From positions 52,086,970-52,150,969 of the forward strand of contig OX393579.1 of NCBI GenBank assembly GCA_947652605.1: a stretch of 64,000 bases of DNA, in the 5' to 3' direction. Below, piece by piece: positions 47,206 through 57,679 of this stretch; the first letter of the stretch is position 1, and each line of letters starts with the position of its first letter. The DNA comes from Elmis aenea. Taxonomy: Eukaryota > Arthropoda > Insecta > Coleoptera > Elmidae. The notes under the pieces are model-generated. The model ran no database searches and was not told where the DNA came from. It saw nothing but the letters and a program-made list of their open reading frames with translations. The position numbers were made by a program, and so were the translations under genes.

Positions 47206-47934
47206 TAGTTGGTAAAAACTTTATCTCTTATAATCAGCAAAATCCCCATGTAGTTTCAAATTAAGTAATTGTACAAAATTTGCATGACACGAGCCATTTT
47301 TACTGCACAAAATTTCGCGCACATAAAAGTGTATCATTTATTATTGAAATCTCTGCCAGCGCTAGTGTTCGACATAAAAACTTCATTTTTACGTTCCTCA
47401 ATGAAATATTACTTCCAAAAAGTTGAGTTTCAGTAATTTAAGAACGGGGTTACGAACGAAAACCTCTGGAGTTTGACACGGTTTAGGAAGTGCCTCCAGG
47501 TAAAGTTACGTTTTGTGTATATGGTGAAATCCCCGGACGGGGATTCTGTAGGAAGGACGTACCTTCGGGCCACATAGATTGTATTTACATGCTCCTCTAG
47601 AAGTAAAGTGTTTGTGCTACATAACCTTATATCAATCAAGATGTTACGACCATCATTTTATTAACGATAAATATTATACAATAAGATGAAGCACAACTGC
47701 TGTAAGATGAAGCTTTACACTAACGCTATAATAAAAAAACAACACAAGTTAGTTGCAAAAACTAAATGCTGTTAAGATTATTACACTTTAAAAAAATGAC
47801 TTTAAAAATATTTCAGGTAAATCAATTCGGCAACTATTAATTACTTTATTATTTCTTCAACATACAAATCGCCATTTATATAAATGAAACCCATTAAAGA
47901 TTCAGTAAAATATCATAAAAATATCGAAAGATCA
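47206..47934. other. Non-coding stretch, nothing recognised
   Basis: A GC-balanced section at 47440-47640 gave no recognisable product on either strand. Confidence 0.4.
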
Positions 47935-49081
47935 GGGGGTCAATTTTTGAACCTTCGCTAAAATAAGATCGTGCTTATATTTGCGAAAACTAACCGCACC
48001 GAAATTTTGAACCTTCGCAAATTATCGCAGGCGCTATAAATTACACGTTCAACAGCGAGCGCATTATGTGCGTCTCAGTGCATGTATTTGTATTGTCTAC
48101 TACTTGATTGCAAAAATATTAACTGAAAATGGATGATATTATAAATCTATTTGTTCTTGAAAACTTAGAAATGGCTGAGCAGGTACGACCAGTCAAAAAT
48201 ATACAAAATCCACATGATCCGTTTCTTGCCTTAAATGAAAGGCAGTTTATAAAAATGTTTCGGTTGTCAAAAGATTTATGTAAATACCTAATAGGTTGTT
48301 TGCAGCCATATACAGGTTGTTTCATAATTGAATGCTGATCCTTAAGGGTTTTATTCCTTGGATGATTTTAAGAAAAAACGTTCATATCAATGTAGGTCCG
48401 CAACCGCCGTATTTTTGAGATACAGGGTGTTTTTTGAATTTTAGTAGGTAAGTACTAACTAGGTATAAAAACACATTTTTTTCAGAAAAAAAATTGTTCT
48501 GTTTCTACCAATGGCGTCCGTACTACCATGTCTTTAAACATATTTACTTGATTATTAAAAATTAAAACTAAAGTGAAATGTACTCTTTTACTCTTCAAGA
48601 GTACCTAATAGCCTTTTATTTTTTTACTCGAAAACCGTTCGTCGAACAAAAAAAGTCAAGAAGCCATTTTTACTAAGAGATAAAGCAAAAATATAAAAAT
48701 AACATTTACTTTGAAAAAAAAAACAGTGGCGTTTCATTTTTTTCATTAAAAATATTCAAGGACATGTTAGTACGGACGCCATTGGTAGAAAAAAAACAAT
48801 TTTTTTTTTCTGAAAAAAATGTGTATTTATACCTAGTTAGTACCTACTAATCAAAAAAATATCTAAAGTTGCATCAAAAATATTACGAAAAAACCGATAT
48901 TTTTTTCAACTTTGAACACCCTGTATCTCAAAAATACGGCGGTTGCGGACCTACATTGATATGAACTTTTTTTCTTAAAATCATCCAAGGAATAATACCC
49001 TTAAGGATCAGCATTCAATTATGAAACACCCTATATAAAGCAAAAAATCAGAAAATCTGATTTAGATATTGAAACAAAGGT
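47935..49081 (+). pseudogene. PIF/Harbinger element: 5' TIR and HARBI1-like transposase head, split by a foldback
   Basis: The 5' end GGGGGTCAATTTTTGAACC at 47935, with a repeat of TTTTGAACCTTCGC at ~48006, looks like a Harbinger TIR and subterminal repeat. From ATG 48129 the frame reads MDDIINLFVLENLEMAEQV, then NPHDPFLALNERQFIKMFRL and SKDLCKYLIGCLQPY, the N-terminal helical region of HARBI1-like nucleases (FRLSK---LI--L-PY). The 725-bp foldback at 48311-49035 interrupts it. After the insert, QKIRKSDLDIETKV fits the next conserved block. The DDE domain and 3' TIR were not found. GTTAGTAAGTC at 49080 could be the first intron donor. Confidence 0.8.
48311..49035. mobile_element. 725-bp foldback with motif-within-motif arms, TA duplication
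   Basis: Left end TACAGGTTGTTTCATAATTG and right end CAATTATGAAACACCCTATA are inverted copies, and the arms continue with TGAATGCTGATCCTTAAGGG, TGGATGATTTTAAGAAAAAA and AGGTCCGCAACCGCCGTA. TA flanks both sides (48309-48310, 49036-49037). Each arm contains a second TACAGGGTG motif about 110 bp in (48422; 48905 inverted), followed by a further inverted stretch including ACCAATGGCGTCCGTACTA. Arms are ~225-270 bp. No coding region. Confidence 0.88.
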
Positions 49082-50126
49082 TAGTAAGTCATATTAAGTA
49101 TATTAACTTTATCTTGACATTATTCCCTTTTTTATGTTTGAATTTTCATTGCGCATGCACAAAATCGGTGGTACTTTTTCAAATAGCCGAGAGGTGGCGC
49201 GACAATTTCAAATCATATGATCGCTATTTAAATTCCAACGTGGTTTTAACCCCTTATGTTTTTTTTTTATGTAAATAATTTAAAATACTTGCTTTTTACA
49301 TCTGCTATTTGAACTTGTTACATATTGTAGAATATAGTTTTTAAGTTAGTTCATAAGTACGCCACTAGAGTACGTTAGGGCAACCGCGATCGTGTCTGTG
49401 TGAGTTGACATTAAGACGTTGTCAAATGTGATTGTCGCTTGCTTGCGAATGGTTTAAATATCATAACGAAGGCTTGTCAAGAATTCCAAAATACGCAACC
49501 CTTCGCTATTGCAGTGTTCGTTAATTAACTCCTGCGATATGTAACGAATGAAGTGAAAAATCGATCTCCAGGTATTAACATCACAAAAAAGTCATAGAAA
49601 ATAATAATAATTATTCAGAAATTAAACTTTTGGAAATAAATAATTTCAAAATATGAAACCAATAATTTATAATAGCATAATTAATTCTGATCACAAAAAA
49701 AATCAGTAAAGCTGTGCTATACTTATAAAAAAAAATGCTATTGTATATTTCCTTAACACTTCAACATTTATGTCAAATATTACTAAACTATTTACGGTGG
49801 TAGGAGAATTATTATTGCAGACTAAATTATATAAACGACTCGTCCTTTTGGTTTTCTGTCAAATATATTTTACCTGATGTTTGCAACCATTTGCTTCATA
49901 CAAAAATATCATTTTTGATAACCTAATAACTTTATTTCTGCAGGTTTTGCATTGATATATATTTAATGGATTCAGAGGTGCAAACACCATCCTAATCGCC
50001 TATGGCAGTAAAAATAAAAGGCTCCATATTAATAAGCTCCTAAAACTGCACAACTTTTCTCATTTAACGAACTTTGTAGCACTAATAATAAAATGATTAG
50101 TAATAAAATTAGGACCAACTGTACAG
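49082..50126. other. Non-coding stretch, nothing recognised
   Basis: May include decayed 3' parts of the Harbinger element; no motif could be aligned. A plus-strand frame at 49069-49278 is mostly accounted for by low complexity. Confidence 0.35.
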
Positions 50127-50330
50127 GGTGGTCCACTTTTTAGTAGCAGGACTTTTACAGCCGATAGAAAAACTTGTTTTAAAGCGAATATTCCATATCA
50201 ACATGGGTCCAAAAACGCTTCATTTTAAAAATACAGGGTGTTGAAATTTTCGAAAAAATATCGATAATGTTGAACCGTTTCTCAAACAGTAGATATTGAA
50301 TAGTATTATTAAATTTATTGCACAAAACTT
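50127..50330 (+). repeat. Left end of a foldback-related TIR element
   Basis: TACAGGGTGGTCCACTTTTT at 50127 is followed ~105 bp later by ATACAGGGTGTTGAAATTTTC, the same outer-plus-inner arrangement seen in the 48311-49035 foldback, with similar text between (CATATCAACATGGGTCC vs CATATCAATGTAGGTCC). The opposite end was not found. Confidence 0.6.
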
Positions 50331-50699
50331 TGAATATTATATTACCAATTAATTATCCCTGTTAATATCTAACTTTTTGTTAATAATTCAATTTTCTCTC
50401 GTGAACGCTAGACGCATTTAAAAACGAAATAATCAATTAACCCTACTTGTAATATAATGTACAGTGACGCGATATCAAAGCTTGCCGATAAATCAAAATT
50501 AGATAATCCATATTAGGTTTATGTGCATTCAATTAGGTCTTTGATGTTGCCATTACGGCTATGAGCGAAAGGTGAAACATTTATGTAAATAAATTCAGTT
50601 ATTTATCTATGTGATTTATGAATAATTTGCGCACAGATTAGATTTAAAGTGATGGAAGTAAAATGGATAATGGCGCATCGATTTTCAAACATACTTTTC

Positions 50700-51934
50700 C
50701 AAAAACGATTACAAGCGACGCATAACAGAAGTATACAATTTGCCTGTTACATCAAAACTGCTCAAAAAGATGGTGCTCAAAAGAATGAAACCAGTAATAG
50801 AAGAAAAAGAACTAATTTCCTCTTATCAGGTTGGATTTAGAAATAAACATTCAACTATTGACCAAGTACATAGAATAACGAATGTCATAGAAAAGGCCCT
50901 AGAAGAAAAAAAAAAATGTTGTACCACCTTTCTAGACGTAGCGCAGGCTTTCGGCAAAGTGTGGCATGATGGTTTAAACTATCATATAAACTAAGATCGC
51001 TCCTCCCAAAACAATACTCCCAAATTCTTCAATCCTACATCTCGGAGAGACACATCAGAATAAAGCAAGAAGAATCTTATTCAGAACTTAAAGAAATTAA
51101 AGTAGGGGTTCCACAAGGAAGCGTACTAGGTCCGGTCCTATACCTATTGTATACTTGTGATATTCCAAAGTTAAAAAACAATGCTATAGCGACCTTTGCC
51201 GACGACACGGCTATTTCAGCAGTAGGAAGAAACAATATAGAATCATTCGAGAAATTACAAGCAGCTGCCAATCAAATCAACAACTGGACCAAAACATGGC
51301 TTATAAAGTTAAACGAAACTAAGTCAATACATATCAATTTAACCAACAAGAGAATTGAGCATGTACCAATCAACTTAAACAATAAACAAATTCCATACTC
51401 CAACACAGCAAAATACTTAGGTATTACACTGGACGCTAAGCTGCGCTGGAAGGCTCATGTCAAGAAAAAAGGGAAGATATAGGTATCAAATATAAAAACA
51501 ATGTACTGGCTAATCGGGAGTAATTCCTCTGTCCCTACATAATAAGCTTTTGCTTTACAAGCAAATTTTAAAGCCTGTATGGACTTATGGCACACAGCTA
51601 TAGGGATGCACCAGACAGAATAATATTAAGATCATCCACAGATTCCAGAACAAAACACTAAGGAACATCGCTGATGCACCTTGGTACAGCAAAAATAGAG
51701 ACATACATCGGACCTCAACATGGACACTGTAACCAACACCATTAAGAAGTTTGCGAAGAGCCACAAAGAAAGGCTCCATCAACATGTAAACGTCGAGGCG
51801 ATCCAGCTCCTGGACACTACAGGATTAGCAAAAAGACTTGCAAGGGTTAAACCTTTTGAGTTAGTTTAAGCAAAAGTTATAAGGACGGTCCGTGTGGTAG
51901 TGTGCACGTTTATAATTTGTGTACTTATATTATA
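50700..51934 (+). pseudogene. Jockey LINE copy 2, 5'-truncated, frameshifted
   Basis: Blocks: LPVTSKLLKKMVLKRMKPVI, QVGFRNKHSTIDQVHRI, CCTTFLDVAQAFGKVWHDGL (motif A), then after a frameshift GVPQGSVLGPVLYLLYTCDI (motif B), ATFADDTAISAVG (motif C with intact FADD, ~51191), KTWLIKLNETKSIHINLTNK, YSNTAKYLGITLDAKLRWKA, then shifted pieces GCTRQNNIKIIHRFQNKTLR, ADAPWYSKNRDIHR and LARVKPFELV with the terminal stop near 51869. The 5' end lies within the finger region at ~50700. The 3' UTR runs to the adjoining Helitron-like element at 51935. It is closely related to copy 3 and more distantly to copy 1. Confidence 0.92.
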
Positions 51935-52453
51935 CAAGATGGTTTACCCGGCGTTGCACGGGCGATTACAATTTTAATTACTGTTTTAACTTGAATAAGC
52001 CCAATAATTCCAAATCATACACAAATGACATACTCTGATCAATCATCTTTTCATTTTCTTATAATTCCTTAAAAAATAACTATTTATTGCTTAAAAATTG
52101 AATAATAACTCAAATTTATTTTCTTTCGTCTTGTTTCAATTAAAAATGTACTAATAAAAATAATACTTTATGTACATTTATTACTAATTGTATACAAAAC
52201 AATCTTTACTTGTGAAATACACCGCGCCGTATCGTGTTATGACCAGGTATTTGCCGACGTAAGATCGAATCCCGTCCAAGTAATTTTTTTTTTTTTTTTA
52301 ATTGGTAATATGTGCTTGTACTTTGTTTGGCGTTAGATCTGCAAGGTCCTAAATAGTAACTGTGCAAAAGTTGGTCCTGATCGGTCAACGGACCTAGGAT
52401 TGTATAGCGAACAAACAAACAAACACACACACAAGCTCTTTTATATATATAGA
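51935..52453 (-). mobile_element. Helitron-like non-autonomous element, copy 1
   Basis: In minus orientation it starts TCTATATATATAAAAGAGCT and ends with a small hairpin CCCGTGCAACGCCGGG followed by TAAACCATCTTG. The base before TC is A and the base after CTTG is T, as for Helitron insertion between A and T without duplication. Copy 2 (56747-57142) has identical ends and flanks. CTTG departs from the usual CTRR. Inside are GTTTGTTTGTTT runs, the CTAGGTCCGTTGACCGATC block, and a T-run preceded by GATCGAATCCC (tRNA B-box-like) at ~52267. No Rep/helicase gene. Confidence 0.65.
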
Positions 52454-54360
52454 TTAACAAACTAAGGACTACTATTGGGCAAACAAAAGTTTGAACATTA
52501 TTAATTTAGGCTGGGATTAAACATATTGCTCATTGGTCTCAAGGACCAGATTGCATTGTTAAAAACTGTATTAGAGTTTCTTTTTTTTTTAGTTTTTATC
52601 CGATTCAGTATTCTTCAGAAATGGATAAATGGCGAACATACGGGTTTTTCACTGTGCTAAGAAACGTTATTTATAATAATAGCGCGCCTCAAACATTCTA
52701 GAAGTCGCCTCCAGTCTTCTCACGCTCAACAAACGTCTAGAAACATCGTTTCGAACTCTCACAAAAAGCCAGTATTAGTTTTAATCTCCCAGATCCTTCT
52801 GGGATTAAAGCCTAGCTACAGTACTGTACTTTTCAGCAAATTTGCGACAATGTTCTCTAACATTTTGCACTATTTCCGGCGGATATAGCTCCAATTAGCA
52901 AAATAAATCGAACTATTTCCGTCCACATCTGATCGAATCCTTGTGTTTCGTTTTATCAGAGACCGATTCGTCCCGATAGTTAACCTAGATTTGGTGAGCG
53001 GATAATATAAAAATAAACAATTAATTAAATTAATTTTGTAAGAGCAAGCAATGAAAACGCCGCGTTAAGGCACGTTCGCCCGTTACCTCATTGAGCAAAC
53101 TAAGGAATCGATTTTTAACTAAAACACGGCAAGTTTTCGTGTGTCTTTATTATAAAAGTCAGTAAGTAGAGTCTATTTATAACCGCGGTAATAGAATAAA
53201 TTCAGAGAACGAGAGGAAAACATCAGATCGCATCGATAAAATAACTAGATCACGTAAACTTTACACGTGCCGTCGCCCAAAGATGCAAAGAACTGAGAAG
53301 CTACGAAAAACAAGCATAAAAACATATAACTTTACAAAAACATACCAAATAACAAATGGGCAAACACAGTTTTGTGACCCGAAACCGAATAACGTATCAG
53401 AGTTCAAAAAGTTCGACCAAATAGAACGTCCTATTGATTTGATTGTTAGTTCCATGCATTAAACTCGACAAATGAGCGGAGCCCAACATCAAAGCCAACT
53501 ATTAATAGGTATTAGCTTTTAATTGTCGTTTTTGTATCGCAGGATATGGACACTTGTGCATTAAAGAGCGGCCAAATAAGAAACCAGACGTCGTTACGAA
53601 GTTATCATGGATTGGAGTTATTTATAGAACCCTTTTATCGTTACGGAATGAGTAAAATATGCAGAGCGTTTACATTTTGGCTATAAAATTCTGTAGGAAA
53701 CCTATTTCGTGCGGGCTGAATAAATAAAGTAATTTTTCACATTGCAGATAAGTCGTTCGAAAATGTAAGGAAGAGAGACAAAGCGCCGCGGGCGATTGCA
53801 GCGAATGTAAGCGCAAAACAGTTGGCGAAATGTTGGAATAAACAACGCCGCTATAAAATTATAGTCAACTATTACGATTTCGCCATGTAAACAAGAGTAC
53901 GCGCTTGTGTGCGATGGATGGGAAATATCGCACATCAAAACATGGAGACAATTCTCGGTCGTTCGCGATCGTAACACTAACTTCGGGGCTTTACAAATAG
54001 CAACTTCTTTCACGGATAAAATTTGAATTCAAATACGATTTTATGCGTTCGAAAAATAACAGTTATACGAGTAATTTCGTTGTTACAAGATTTGCAGATA
54101 GATTCTGTTCCATTAGCAAAGCTGGCGGTAATTACTTAAATAATAGAATGCTGAAAAATCACCAATGTTGCCAACTTTCTAAGCAAAGAGCGAAATACTG
54201 TTAACAGCTAAATTATCGAACGCAAATATCTTTTTAACCATGTTACTTAACCAGTAATTAATACATAATTAAAGGGAATACTGGCCAACATTATAAATTT
54301 TAAAATGCCTTCTACAATTGGCTTTTAAACAGGAAAAAAAAATTGCTAATTTTCTTAATG
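52454..54360. other. Intron-like stretch, nothing recognised
   Basis: Comparatively GC-balanced and free of recognisable transposons (especially 52600-54060), so it may be older unique intron. Open frames at 53261 and 53702 on the minus strand (64 and 103 residues) show no family resemblance. Confidence 0.4.
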
Positions 54361-54620
54361 GAGATCTGGTTTATTACTGAAGATAGAGGGTAGGTTTAAA
54401 TTTGGCAAAGTTGTTAAATTTTATGCTCATTAATAATATCAAACCATATTTGAAATATCTTCAACTGTTCTAGAAAAAAAAATTAAAAAAACTGAAAAAA
54501 GGACTTTTCGCTTTTTGCTATAACTTTAGTATAATTTAATTGTTGAGTAGTTCTTTCAGTAATTGCTAATTTATCCAGTTCTTCGCATATCATAGTAACA
54601 AAGTTATCCATGTAATGCGG
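54361..54620 (-). repeat. TACAGGGTG-type element fragment
   Basis: GGAGATCTGGTTTATTAC, AAATTTGGCAAAGTTG and GAAATATCTTCAACTG correspond to the reverse complement of 4195-4378, and CATAGTAACAAAGTTA relates to 17240-17270. Ends not determined. Confidence 0.55.
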
Positions 54621-55340
54621 TATTAATCAACTTAATTTATTCAAAACGTCCACACTTCAAAATTCCCAATTAATATGTCCGCTTGTAGCACAAATACGCC
54701 CATATATCAGTCAAACAAATTCGTTTCATAATACGAACCAATTTTTATTCAGGAAATGTGTTAACATTCCATCTTTCGACTGCTCGCATTGACCGCAATA
54801 AAAAAAATAATTTATAGGCAAAATATAAAGTTGTAGATCAATTTTGGCTATCAGAAAATAACAAAAGCGAACTAATATATCATCGTAGCCTACTTACTGC
54901 CGGGTTTGATAACCTTGATCTGATTTTCGGGTAGAAAAAAACATGAAAGCGGAATAGCAATGCGTACGCCGGGTGCGTAAAAACGCGCTCTCAAAGTTTC
55001 TCTGGTTTTACCTCGACCCCGTGCATGACGAGACTAAAAATATTTAATTCGTCACACCCCAAAAGCGAAATGATACTGGAATAACACATTCCGGAGCGTA
55101 CTAAATTGGAAATGGATGATGATCCCACGTATTTTTTTCCTTACTACACAGTAGGGCCAAATTCGATGGGATTCCATGGGTATCCCGTATTTTTATAATT
55201 ATTCAAGTCTAAGAAATGAGTTAATTACCAGAACTGTGCAATATTTTGGGGAAAAAATCTTAACAGTTTACAAAAATGTTCATCTTGTTACATCCGCTTT
55301 TTGAGCGAAGTACTGGGTGGGCAAAAGTGACCTATTGCTA

Positions 55341-56481
55341 GAAGAATTAATCATGGGCGAACTATGCTTTCAACAAGACGGTGCCCTGACCCACACATCC
55401 TATGTAATCCTTTTACAATAATATATTTTACTTTTGAAAATAAATGAGCCGTTTATTTGTGACATTCTTCACGAATATAAAATAAATTCAAAATATTAGT
55501 GTTTGAATTCTCTTGATTTTCCATTTTCATGGATACTTCAGACAAATGCCATAAAAGTGGTTGACAGTTATAATTATTGGCATTTGTTGTTATTTCCAAG
55601 GCTTACAATTTAAAAATGTAACAATTTCTCTTAATTTTATCAAAAATTCTCGAAAATTATTACAGATAGGTATAGGAAACGCCAATACAGATTGATGCAG
55701 AATTGAATTTTGCATTAGAAAATTTAAAAAATTTGGGCATTGTATTTGGAAAAACCGAGTTTTATTAAGGAAAATTAAATTTTAGACACCCTGTAAGTAA
55801 TGCATCGATTCCAAAAATTTCAGTATGAACTCCAAGGTTTCTTCTGTGCATAGTCACAATTTAAGCGTTTTCTTCTCAAAAATGGCGGCAGTAGATAATA
55901 TTCAGCATCACAATGAAAATATTTTTTTTTAGTCTAGAAATATAAAAAACGACTGCACTTAGGTATAGGGAATGCTATCAAAAGTCCCTCTAAAACAACG
56001 TTAAATCCAAAAATGCAATAAAAAATAGACCAATGTATGTAAAATAAGAAAGTAGGCAACTTCCGGTATTTCCAGAAGTGTCACCATCTTAAAAATATTT
56101 TCATTAACAGATCATATGCCATTATGGTAAAAACCAAAATTTCAGATCTATACCCTTTTTCATTCTTCATGTATTTTTAATGCAAAATTCTATTGCAAAA
56201 AAAAAATGAAAGAATTGCTAGTTAAATGTTTAAAGATAAAAGTACCATACATTTTTATGATCGTAAACAGCTTTAATTACTTTTTCGCAAAAAAGATTCA
56301 TGCCACATTCAAAATAAACGGGTCATATTGTGGCCTCCAAGATCACCTGACCTTACAGCACCTGACTATTTTTTGGGGGTTTTCTGCAAAAGCGGTTTAT
56401 ACTGATACGCCAAACACTTTGACTGACATCACAGAAGAAATAAACAATCTACCCCCTGAAGTTTTAAGTAAAATAAGTTAA
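55341..56481 (+). pseudogene. DDE_3-type transposase fragments, interrupted
   Basis: The first piece (55341-55421) reads EELIMGELCFQQDGALTHTS, carrying the QQDGA-xH block around the second catalytic Asp of IS630/Tc1/mariner-type transposases. After the inserted foldback fragment, one frame from 56325 gives ILWPPRSPDLTAPDYF and, past a T-run frameshift, WGFSAKAVYTDTPNTLTDIT and NNLPPEVLSKIS. WPPRSPDLT-D-FLWG is the signature upstream of the third acidic residue, and Y-T-P-TL--L---I is the usual C-terminal helix. The N-terminal DUF4817/HTH region and first Asp are not present. The gene is dead. Confidence 0.82.
55458..56183 (-). mobile_element. Truncated copy of the 18363-20243 foldback arm
   Basis: Runs parallel to the right arm of the foldback: GTGACATTCTTCACGAATAT, TTTCCATTTTCATGGATAC, GATAGGTATAGGAAACGCC, AGACACCCTGTAAGTAATGC, ACTTCCGGTATTTCC and CATTCTTCATGTATTTTTAA. 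Similarity stops exactly at TTTTTAATGC, about 27 bp short of the terminal TACAGGGTG, so the outer TIR is lost. It interrupts the transposase gene. Confidence 0.85.
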
Positions 56482-56746
56482 AACAAGGTAGGATACATTT
56501 GTGAAAATGCGGAAGGTAACTATCTATTTAATGGGTGTAATTTTCCATACCCAAATAAAAAAAAACTTCATGAACTTACAAAAAAAATATCTACCTAAAG
56601 TTTGTATTTTCTTTAATTTTTACAAATTTGCAGCAAAAAAAAATCCTAAAGTGACTGGCTTAACCCAGTGGCTTCCAATCTTTCTGTACCTCCGCCTTGA
56701 CTGTTCGTAACAATCTAATTTCATAAATGCTGTCCTGATATTATAA

Positions 56747-57142
56747 TCTATATATATAAAAGAGCTTGTTTGTTTGTGTGTTTGTTTGTTTGTTTGTGTG
56801 TTTGTTCGCTATAGAATCCTAGGTCCGTTGACCGATCGGGACCAAATTTTGCACAGTTACTATTTAGGACCCGACGGATCAAACGCCGTATAAATAACGG
56901 CCGGAAATGCCCGGGAACGACCGGAAACGTCCGCCGGGTGCGAGCGCGGAGCGCGAGTAGTCTGACCAAATTTTGCACAGTTACTATTTAGGACCCAACG
57001 GATCAAACGCCGTATAAATAACGACCGGAAATGCCCGGGAACGACCGGAAACGTCCGCCGGGTGCGAGCGCGGAGCGCGAGTAGTCTGCGATTGATAAAA
57101 GAGAATTGTTATCACCCGTGCAACGCCGGGTAAACCATCTTG
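56747..57142 (+). mobile_element. Helitron-like non-autonomous element, copy 2
   Basis: Starts TCTATATATATAAAAGAGCT after A and ends ACCCGTGCAACGCCGGGT (5-bp stem hairpin), then AAACCATCTTG before T, the same termini as 51935-52453. GTTTGTTTGTGTG runs follow the 5' end, then TAGGTCCGTTGACCGATCGG. The middle holds a 124-bp tandem duplication. No coding region. The non-standard CTTG end is the main reason for caution. Confidence 0.65.
56841..57088. repeat. 124-bp tandem duplication, CpG-rich
   Basis: Units 56841-56964 and 56965-57088 both run ACCAAATTTTGCACAGTTAC ... CGCGGAGCGCGAGTAGTCTG and differ at only two positions seen (CCGACGG/CCAACGG and GGCCGG/GACCGG). The near-identity implies a recent duplication. 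Unit content includes CCGGAAATGCCCGGGAACG. Confidence 0.95.
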
Positions 57143-57679
57143 TTATTTAATAAACTACAAAACAATATGCCATATTATGATATTTTGGTAACAGCTGCGC
57201 GCACCCTTTGCAATAGTCTCGCGACCCACAGGTTGGAAACCACTGGCTTAACCTAAATAAGCAATTTTAATGACAATATCTGTATCTAGTATTACATAAG
57301 TGGCGGAATCTAATTTTAACTTAATAAAATGTTGGATGGACGTCTATGGACTATATTGATGGTCGTCAAAAATACGAAACTCTGCTCAGCTCAACATTTT
57401 TATAACTTTGATAAAGGTACAGTTTTTCATTGATGTTACATTCTACGAAAAAGAGTATACAAAAATGTTTGCATGTTATTTCGGGGTCTTTAATGGTAAG
57501 TATGGCACGTTATTAACATTACCACAAATACATTTTTAACCAAAAATGGTGGAAATTTATTGAAAATATTACTGATTTTCCCTCGAAAATCCATATACTT
57601 TTGATGCGTTACCCATTTCTTTATCTTTTACAATAAGCAAGATAGTCATGTAAACTCATCGTATTTGGACCGTCCTGTA

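Larger units (their letters stand above)
56666..57245. mobile_element. hAT MITE with perfect 8-bp duplication, hosting a Helitron-like insert
   Basis: Left end CAGTGGCTTCCAATCTTTCT and right end AGGTTGGAAACCACTG form a hAT TIR like that at 29906-30176. Perfect duplications GCTTAACC flank it (56658-56665 and 57246-57253). Removing the insert at 56747-57142 leaves a MITE of about 184 bp. CGCGACCCACAGGTTGG near the right end is typical of this group. Confidence 0.9.
55146..57679 (+). mobile_element. Composite Tc1/mariner-like element with multiple insertions
   Basis: The left end CACAGTAGGGCCAAATTCGATGGG and right end CGTATTTGGACCGTCCTGTA are inverted relatives, and both resemble the 7038-7518 terminus (GACTATTAAGCGAGATACCC vs ACAATAAGCAAGATAGTCAT). 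Inside are pieces of a DDE_3-type transposase (55341-55421 and 56206-56481), a truncated copy of the 18363 foldback (55458-56183) and a hAT MITE (56666-57245) that itself contains a Helitron-like element. The pairing of the two ends is an inference from their similarity. Confidence 0.6.

Noticed and set aside
53702..54013. 103-residue minus-strand frame
   Set aside because: No motif, no splice context and no recognisable relatives.
56748..56978. 76-residue arginine-rich minus-strand frame
   Set aside because: Lies wholly in the Helitron-like element and its 124-bp tandem repeat; a product of GC-rich repeat DNA.
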